Source: Ctena decussata
Taxonomy: Eukaryota > Mollusca > Bivalvia > Lucinida > Lucinidae
NCBI GenBank assembly: GCA_963989385.1
Contig: OZ022499.1
Span: 82,325,903 to 82,389,902, forward strand
Length of the DNA: 64,000 nt
Reading direction: 5' to 3'
How positions within the stretch are numbered: position 1 is the stretch's first letter; every line of letters begins with the position of its first letter. The translations under genes and the position numbers were made by a program. The notes under the pieces are model-generated. The model worked only from the letters and a program-made list of their open reading frames with translations, had not been told where the DNA came from and did not search any database. Positions 57,791 through 64,000 of this stretch are shown here, one piece after another.

Positions 57791-58747
57791 GCCCAACGTC
57801 TTTACGTTATATCGACTTGACTACTACTGATCTGTTCGACCTGATGCAAGCTAAACATATCCTACTCAAGGTAGTGGCGACGTACCAAAGAGACCCATAC
57901 GGCTCATGTGACATCCATGCTGCTATGTAGTCATGTATAGTAGAAAAAAACATGGAAGGGTTTCTAGGTCCCTTTTTGCCCGTCAAGGCATGATAGGGGC
58001 TAGGTTGAACCGGGCTAGATCACTTATGTCATCCTAAGGTATCTTGGCTTCAGACAAGCCTACCGGTCTTTGGTGGCTTAGGTAAAATGGCATTAACGCT
58101 TATTGCTGAATTATACATAATTCTATGGTCGAAATCTACAGGCCGTAAATTAGTTTGAAGTTACATTATTTTCCAAAGATGGTTTATCAAAGAAAAGTAA
58201 GGGAGCAGCAGTATGGGCAGTTGGGGTTAGAGGCCCGGCGAATCTTGGATACAGCATATGAAGACCGAAATCCATCCCTCTCCTTTTAACGCCTTATCCT
58301 TCCCTGAAACGAAAAGGTACCCATTTACTGCTCGGTTGGCAGAGAGAGAGTTTTCCAGTCGCTGGCTTTCCAGCCCACATTCGGATCCGCGATCTTCTGC
58401 ACCATGACCGAGCGTCTCTCTAACTACTCGACCATGATTAATTTAATAATATTTCAATAATTTCGGACCAGTGGGGAGTAAGAAGTCATGGAAATTGTTA
58501 TGAGTCCAGAAAATCGGTGCCAGCCTTTACGATTGACCAAACTTTTCGCCCGTATGTCTTGTAAATGTTAGGTGATAAGGGTTTACTGCGTAGCAGATTT
58601 AAGGTCACAACAGTAGGTATCTAAATGCCTAAGTATAAAAAATTTCTTAACAGACAATGAAGACCCAGATCAAATTGTTTTCCAATGCACTGTTAGAGTT
58701 TGCTCTAAAAGTGTTCAAATGTTGGGATGAATACAATAAATAAATGA
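57791..58747. other. No gene; possible SINE piece at about 58285-58440
   Basis: The minus strand of 58285-58440 has tRNA-like phrases (CGGTCATGGTGCAG, GCGGATCCGAATGTGGG), but the fold is poor. The remainder is unrecognised. Confidence 0.3.
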
Positions 58748-58905
58748 GTGAAACCGGGTTTAACGTCCCACCACCAACTAGGTCATACCGAAACGGTACC
58801 TTGGTTTAAAGTCTCATCCGGAAGTCCGGAGAAGCTGGGAATCGGTCTAACGACCTCTGGATTGGTAGTCCAGCGTTTTATCCAGTACACTACAGTACCG
58901 CGGTA
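58748..58905 (-). mobile_element. tRNA-derived SINE, minus strand
   Basis: On the minus strand, GCGGTACTGTAGTGTACTGG (A-box region) is followed by a perfect anticodon-like hairpin CTGGA-CTACCAA-TCCAG. A B-box-like AGGTCGTTAGACCG comes next, then a body ending GGGACGTTAAACCCGG and an AT-rich tail. It has a better tRNA fold than the other SINEs here, but no proper acceptor stem. Confidence 0.75.
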
Positions 58906-59740
58906 CCACCTCTCCTACAATAAATGATTAGCATGATAAATAAATACGGTCCAATTTAAAGAGGCATTTCGGTAAAAAAATAGATTTCCCAGCAGCCGCA
59001 ATAGGTTGTATCTACGTTTAAAGGGAAATCGCCTCAATGTTCGTGCGCATACATTTTGACACAGCGTCATTGTTTCCTGCTATGGTTATCATGACGTCAA
59101 TGCCATAACGCTCAAGCGTTTACGTCACTTTCGAAGACAACATGGGCTCTTTGTTGAAACAAACGTATAAGTGTTTTGCGACAGAAATATGGTAAATATA
59201 TAAAACTGGACAAAAAAAAAATACGACAAAAATGGGGCTGAAGAATTTTATACGGAAAAGAGAGCGGCAATTATTTTGGCGGGTAGTGTGTAATTTTTAG
59301 GAATTATTTGTCAGGTAAAGAGAGGCTGTGAAAAATGCAAGCGCGTTTTGAATCTCATAATTACTTAATGCAAGTATAAATGCAAATAAGGACTTGGTAC
59401 CATTTGCTTGAGTCATGAAATACCCATGCAAACAGTGAAAGCAAAGATCAGACTGAGCAAATGCGCAGGCTGATCTAAGCTTTTATTGTTAGCTCATGTC
59501 GTTACGGTAATTGTGTTCTGTCTTTTTCTTTTCTTTTTAAATAGTTGCTTCTAAGATTTAACGCAAGTGACATAAGACGATCAGCCATATTGTTCTCGTA
59601 AGATACAAATTTTACAACGGCTAGGCGGCGACACTCTTATTTTTCACTAATCGCCCACAGGATTCATAGATTGCCGAAGCGAACAGGGAAAAATTATCAA
59701 AATGCACATCCTCCGAAATTGGTAGCTCGGTCAAGTTAGC
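58906..59740. other. No gene recognised
   Basis: Contains ATGCGCAGGCTGATCTAAGC near 59462, a phrase also seen in MITEs near 14030 and 16340. No ORF. Confidence 0.35.
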
Positions 59741-59746
59741 AGCACG

Positions 59747-59900
59747 AAAATTCTGCAGAAAATTCTGCAGAAGATTCTGCAGAATTTTCTGCAGAACTTG
59801 AAAGTGGTAAAGTAAGCGAAATTAATATTCTGCAGAATTTTCTGCAGAATTTTCTGCAGAAAAAGTGGTAAGGATAGCGAATTGAAAATTCTGCAAAATT
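59747..59900. repeat. TTCTGCAGAA palindrome array
   Basis: Seven CTGCAG hexamers, each within TTCTGCAGAA, spaced 12-13 bp in two blocks (59747-59800 and 59826-59862). Each block is followed by the phrase AAAGTGGTAA and GCGAA. It borders the satellite array. Confidence 0.9.
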
Positions 59901-59904
59901 TAGC

Positions 59905-62900
59905 AGTTTTTATTTCTTTGTCATCTATAGGCCACAAAATGTGAGTGCGCACCGTTAACCGCACTACTCTATCTCATATGTGGACCGATATATTCACAAA
60001 AATCGCATATTTTCTTCTGCTGGAAAGTAGCAGAACGAAATTTCAGATACCCTTTATTTGAAAAGTTTAATTTCTGTGTTCTGTCATCTGGAGGCCACAA
60101 AATGTGAGTGAGCGCCGTTTACCGCACTACTCTATCTCATAAGTGGACCGAGATATTCACAAAAATCGCATTTTTTCTTCTGCTAGAGAGTAGCAGAACG
60201 ACATTTCAGAAACCCTTTGTTAGCAAAGTTTGATTTCTATGTTCTGTCATATAGAGGCCATAAAATGTGAGTGAGCACCGTTTACCGCACCTCTCTATCT
60301 CATAAGTGGACCGAGATATTCACAAAAATCGCATATTTTCTTCTGCTGGAAAGTAGCAGAACGAAATTTCAGAAACCCTTTGTTAGCAAAGTTTGATTTC
60401 TATGTTCTGTCATCTGCAGGCCACAAAAAGTGAGTGAGCGCCGTTTACCGCACTACTCTATCTCATAAGTGGACCGAGATATTCACAAAAATCGCATATT
60501 TTCTTCTGCTGGAAAGTAGCAGAACGAAATTTCAGAAACCCTTTGATATCAAAGTTTAATTTCTATGTTCTGTCATCTGGAGGCCACAAAAAGTGCGTAA
60601 GCGCCGTTTACCGCACTACTCTATCTCATAAGTGGACCGAGATATTCACAAAAATCGCATATTTTCTTCTGCTGGAAAGTAGCAGAACGAAATTTCAGAA
60701 ACCCTTTGTTAGCAAAGTTTGATTTCTATGTTCTGTCATCTGGAGGCCACAAAAAGTGAGTGAGCGCCGTTTACCGCACTACTCTATCTCATAAGTGGAC
60801 CGAGATATTCACAAAAATCGCATATTTTCTTCTGCTGGAAAGTAGCAGAACGAAATTTCAGAAACCCTTTGTTAGCAAAGTTTGATTTCTATGTTCTGTC
60901 ATATAGAGGCCACAAAAAGTGAGTGAGCGCCGTTTACCGCACTTCTCTATCTCATAAGTGGACCGAGATATTCACAAAAATCGCATATTTTCTTCTGCTG
61001 GAAAGTAGCAGAACGAAATTTCAGAAACCCTTTGTTAGCAAAGTTTGATTTCTATGTTCTGTCATCTGGAGGCTACAAAAAGTGAGTGAGCGCCGTTTAC
61101 CGCACTACTCTATCTCATAAGTGGACCGAGATATTCACAAAAATCGCATATTTTCTTCTGCTGGAAAGTAGCAGAACGAAATTTCAGAAACCCTTTGTTA
61201 GCAAAATTTGATTTCTATGTTCTGTCATCTGGAGGCCACAAAGAGTGAGTGAGCGCCGTTTACCGCACTACTCTATCTCATAAGTGGACCGAGATATTCA
61301 CAAAAATCGCATATTTTCTTCTGCTGGAAAGTAGCAGAACGACATTTCAGAAACCCTTTGTTTGCAAAGTTTGATTCCTATGTTCTGTCATCTGGAGGCC
61401 ACAAAAAGTGAGTGAGCGCCGTTTACGGCACTTCTCTATCTCATAAGTGGACCGAGATATTCACAAAAATCGCATATTTTCTTCTGCTGGAAAGTAGCAG
61501 AACGACATTTCAGAAACCCTTTGTTTGCAAAGTTTGATTTCTATGTTCTGTCATCTGGAGGCTACAAAAAGTGAGTGAGCGCCGTTTACCGCACTTCTCT
61601 ATCTCATAAGTGGACCGAGATATTCACAAAAATCGCATATTTTCTTCTGCTGGAAAATAGCAGAACGAAATTTCAGAAACCATTTGTTAGCAAAGTTTGA
61701 TTTCTATGTTCTGTCATCTGGAGGCCACAAAAAGTGAGTGAGCGCCGCTTACCGCACTATTCTATCTCATAAGTGGACCGAGATATTCACAAAAATCGCA
61801 TATTTTATTCTGCTAGAGAGTAGCAGAACGACATTAAAGAAACCCTTTGTTAGCAATGTTTGATTTCTATGTTCTGTCATATAGAGGCCATAATATGTGA
61901 GTGAATACCGTTTACCGCACCTCTCTATCTCATAAGTGGACCGAGATATTCACAAAAATCGCATATTTTCTTCTGCTGGAAAGTAGCAGAACGACATTTC
62001 AGAAACCCTTTGTTTGCAAAGTTTGATTTCTATGTTCTGTCATCTGGAGGCCACAAAAAGTGAGTGAGCGCTATTTACCGCACTTCTCTATCTCATAAGT
62101 GGACCGAGATATTCACAAAAATCGCATATTTTCTTCTGCTGGAAAGTAGCAGAACGAAATTTCAGAAACCCTTTGTTAGCAAAGTTTGATTTCTATGTTC
62201 TGTCATCTGGAGGCCACAAAAAGTGAGTGAGCGCCGCTTACCGCACTACTCTATCTCATAAGTGGACCGAGATATTCACAAAAATCGCATATTTTCTTCT
62301 GCTAGAGAGTAGCAGAACGACATTAAAGAAACCCTTTGTTAGGAATGTTTGATTTCTATGTTCTGTCATATAGAGGCCATAATATGTGAGTGAGTACCGT
62401 TTACCGCACCTCTCTATCTCATAAGTGCACCGAGATATTCACAAAAATCGCATATTTTCTTCTGCTTAAAAGTAGCAGAACGACATTACAGAAACCCTTT
62501 GATTGCAAAGTTTGATTTCTGTGTTTTGTCATCTGGAGGCCACAAAAAGTGTGTGAGCGCCGTTTACCGCACTTCTCTATCTCATAAGTGGACAGAGATA
62601 TTCACAAAAATCGCATATTTTCTTCTGCTGGAAAGTAGCAGAACGAAATTTCAGTAACCCTTTGTTAGCAAAGTTTGATTTCTATGTTCTGTCATCTGGA
62701 GGCCACAAAAACTGAGTGAGCGCCACTTACCGCACTACTCTATCTCATAAGGGGACCGAGATATTCACAAAAATCGCATATTTTCTTCTGCTAGAGAGTA
62801 GCAGAACGACATTAAAGAAACCCTTTGTTAGCAATGTTTGATATCTATGTTCTGTCATATAGAGGCCATAAAATGTGAGTGAGCACCGTTTACCGCACCT

Positions 62901-64000
62901 CTCTATCTCATAAGTGGACCGAGATATTCACAAAAATCGCATATTTTCTTCTGCTAAAGAGTAGCAGAACGACATTTCAGCAACCCTTTTGTTAGCAAAG
63001 TTTGATTTCTATGTTCTGTCATCTGGATGCCACAAAATGTGAGTGAGCGCCGTTTTCCGCACTACTCTATCTCATAAGTGGACCGAGATATTCACAAAAA
63101 TCGCATATTTTCTTCTGCTGGAAAGTAGCAGAACGAAATTTCAGAAACCCATTATTTGAAAAGTTTAATTTCTATGTTCTGTCATCTGGAGGCCACAAAA
63201 TGTGAGTGAGCGCCGTTTACCGCACTACTCTATCTCATAAGTGGACCGAGATATTCACAAAAATCGCATATTTTCTTCTGCTGGAAAGTAGCAGAACGAA
63301 ATTAAAGAGACCCATTGTTTACAAAGTTTGATTTCTATGTTCTGTCATCTGGAGGCCACAAAAAGTGAGTGAGCGCCGTTTACCGCACTACTCAGTCTCA
63401 TAAGTGGACCGAGATATTCACAAAAATCGCATATTTTCTTCTGCTGGAAAGAAGCAGAACGAAATTTCAGAAACCCTTTGTTAGCAAAATTTGATTTCTA
63501 TGTTCTGTCATCTGGAGGCCACAATATGTGAGTAAGCGCCGTTTACCGCACTACTCTATCTCATAAAAGGACCGAGATATTCACAAAAATCTCATATTTT
63601 CTTCAGCTGGAAAGTAGCTAAACGAAATTTCAGTAACCCTGTGTTAGCAAAGTTTGATTGCTATATTCTGTCATCTGGAGGCTACAAAATGTGAGTGAGC
63701 ACCGTTTACCGCACTACTCTATCTCATAAGTGGACCGAGATATTCACAAAAATCGCATATTTTCTTCTGCTGGAAAGTAGCAGAACGACATTTCAGAAAC
63801 CCTTTGTTTGCAAAGTTTGATTTCTATGTTCTGTCATCTGGAGGCCACAAAAAGTGAGTGAGCGCCGCTTACCGCACTACTCTATCTCATAAGTGGACCG
63901 AGATATTCACAAAAATCGCATATTTTCTTCTGCTGGAAAGTAGCCGAACGAAATTAAAGAAACCCTTTGTTAGCAAAGTTTGATTTCTATGTTCTGTCAT
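59905..64000. repeat. 163-bp satellite array, about 25 monomers, runs off the edge
   Basis: The landmark GGAGGCC recurs exactly every 163 bp from 59928 (60091, 60254, 60417, 60580, 60743 and on). Each monomer has GACCGAGATATTCACAAAAA, a TTCTGCT and AGCAGAA pair with a 7-base loop, and CTCTATCTCATAAGTG. Monomers differ by a few percent. A three-monomer higher-order unit is visible from 61721 to about 63020. No coding capacity. The length is in the range of known bivalve satellites of about 160 bp, but relation to any named family is untested. Confidence 0.95.

Noticed and set aside
59731..59964. Minus-strand frame with repeated KFCRKFCRIFCRIF residues
   Set aside because: It is produced by the TTCTGCAGAA array. 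Low-complexity translation, not a protein.
59905..64000. Coding repeats in the satellite
   Set aside because: Every frame has frequent stops. 163 is not a multiple of three, so frames shift each monomer.

Overview
The window looks like ordinary, transposon-rich chromosomal DNA of an invertebrate animal, most likely a bivalve mollusc. The evidence is indirect: intron-interrupted genes, AT-rich repeat-dense DNA, tRNA-headed SINEs with GTTAAAC-type tails, mollusc-like non-LTR retrotransposons, mariner relatives, a 163-bp satellite, and a tandem family of single-LRRCT Toll-like receptors. No single-copy marker gene fixes the species.

The only host genes I can support are three tandem, same-strand copies of a Toll-like receptor (LRRNT, LRRs, LRRCT, one transmembrane helix, TIR). 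Copy 1 (last exon 11031-13267) is open. Copy 2 (37732-39968) is about 90% identical or more and is broken by one TCA-to-TGA change. Copy 3 (47571-49965) is a clear pseudogene with a nonsense codon, a frameshift, a deletion and a 227-bp palindromic element inside its LRR region. Each long exon starts at a conserved splice acceptor in phase 1 and has no start codon before its hydrophobic leader. Conserved 10-bp first coding exons (ATG ATG TCx G, then a GTAAGA donor) lie at 16491 and 41618, each just downstream of a TATA box. They sit after copies 1 and 2, so they most likely serve copies 2 and 3. Joined in phase, they give a receptor of about 748 residues with a signal peptide. The duplicated block (about 9375-16505 and 35705-41640) is therefore offset from the gene: it carries the last exon of one receptor plus the promoter and first exon of the next.

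Nearly everything else is mobile or repetitive. 1-9 kb: SINEs, short tandem duplications, a 1.6-kb inverted repeat (5523-7133) and a LINE scrap. 13.6-16.5 kb: inverted-repeat elements, two of which inserted after the receptor duplication, as shown by the empty sites beside copy 2. 17-25.8 kb: microsatellites, LINE remnants, a foldback element and a mariner-like MITE. 25.8-29.8 kb: a nested structure in which an old repeat is split by a 3.3-kb palindrome made of GAAAAGACG arrays, itself holding a TTAA-flanked element. 30-35.5 kb: a mariner-type MITE and an internally deleted LINE with ORF1 and an intact endonuclease. 41.7-46.4 kb: a palindromic minisatellite, a fragmented LINE and a mariner remnant. 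50-58.9 kb: a multi-unit CTCACCTG element, a foldback element with a nested insertion, LINE remnants and SINEs. From 59.9 kb to the right edge: a 163-bp satellite with a local three-monomer higher-order repeat.

All repeat boundaries were read by eye. Identities, element family names and species are estimates, not the result of database searches.
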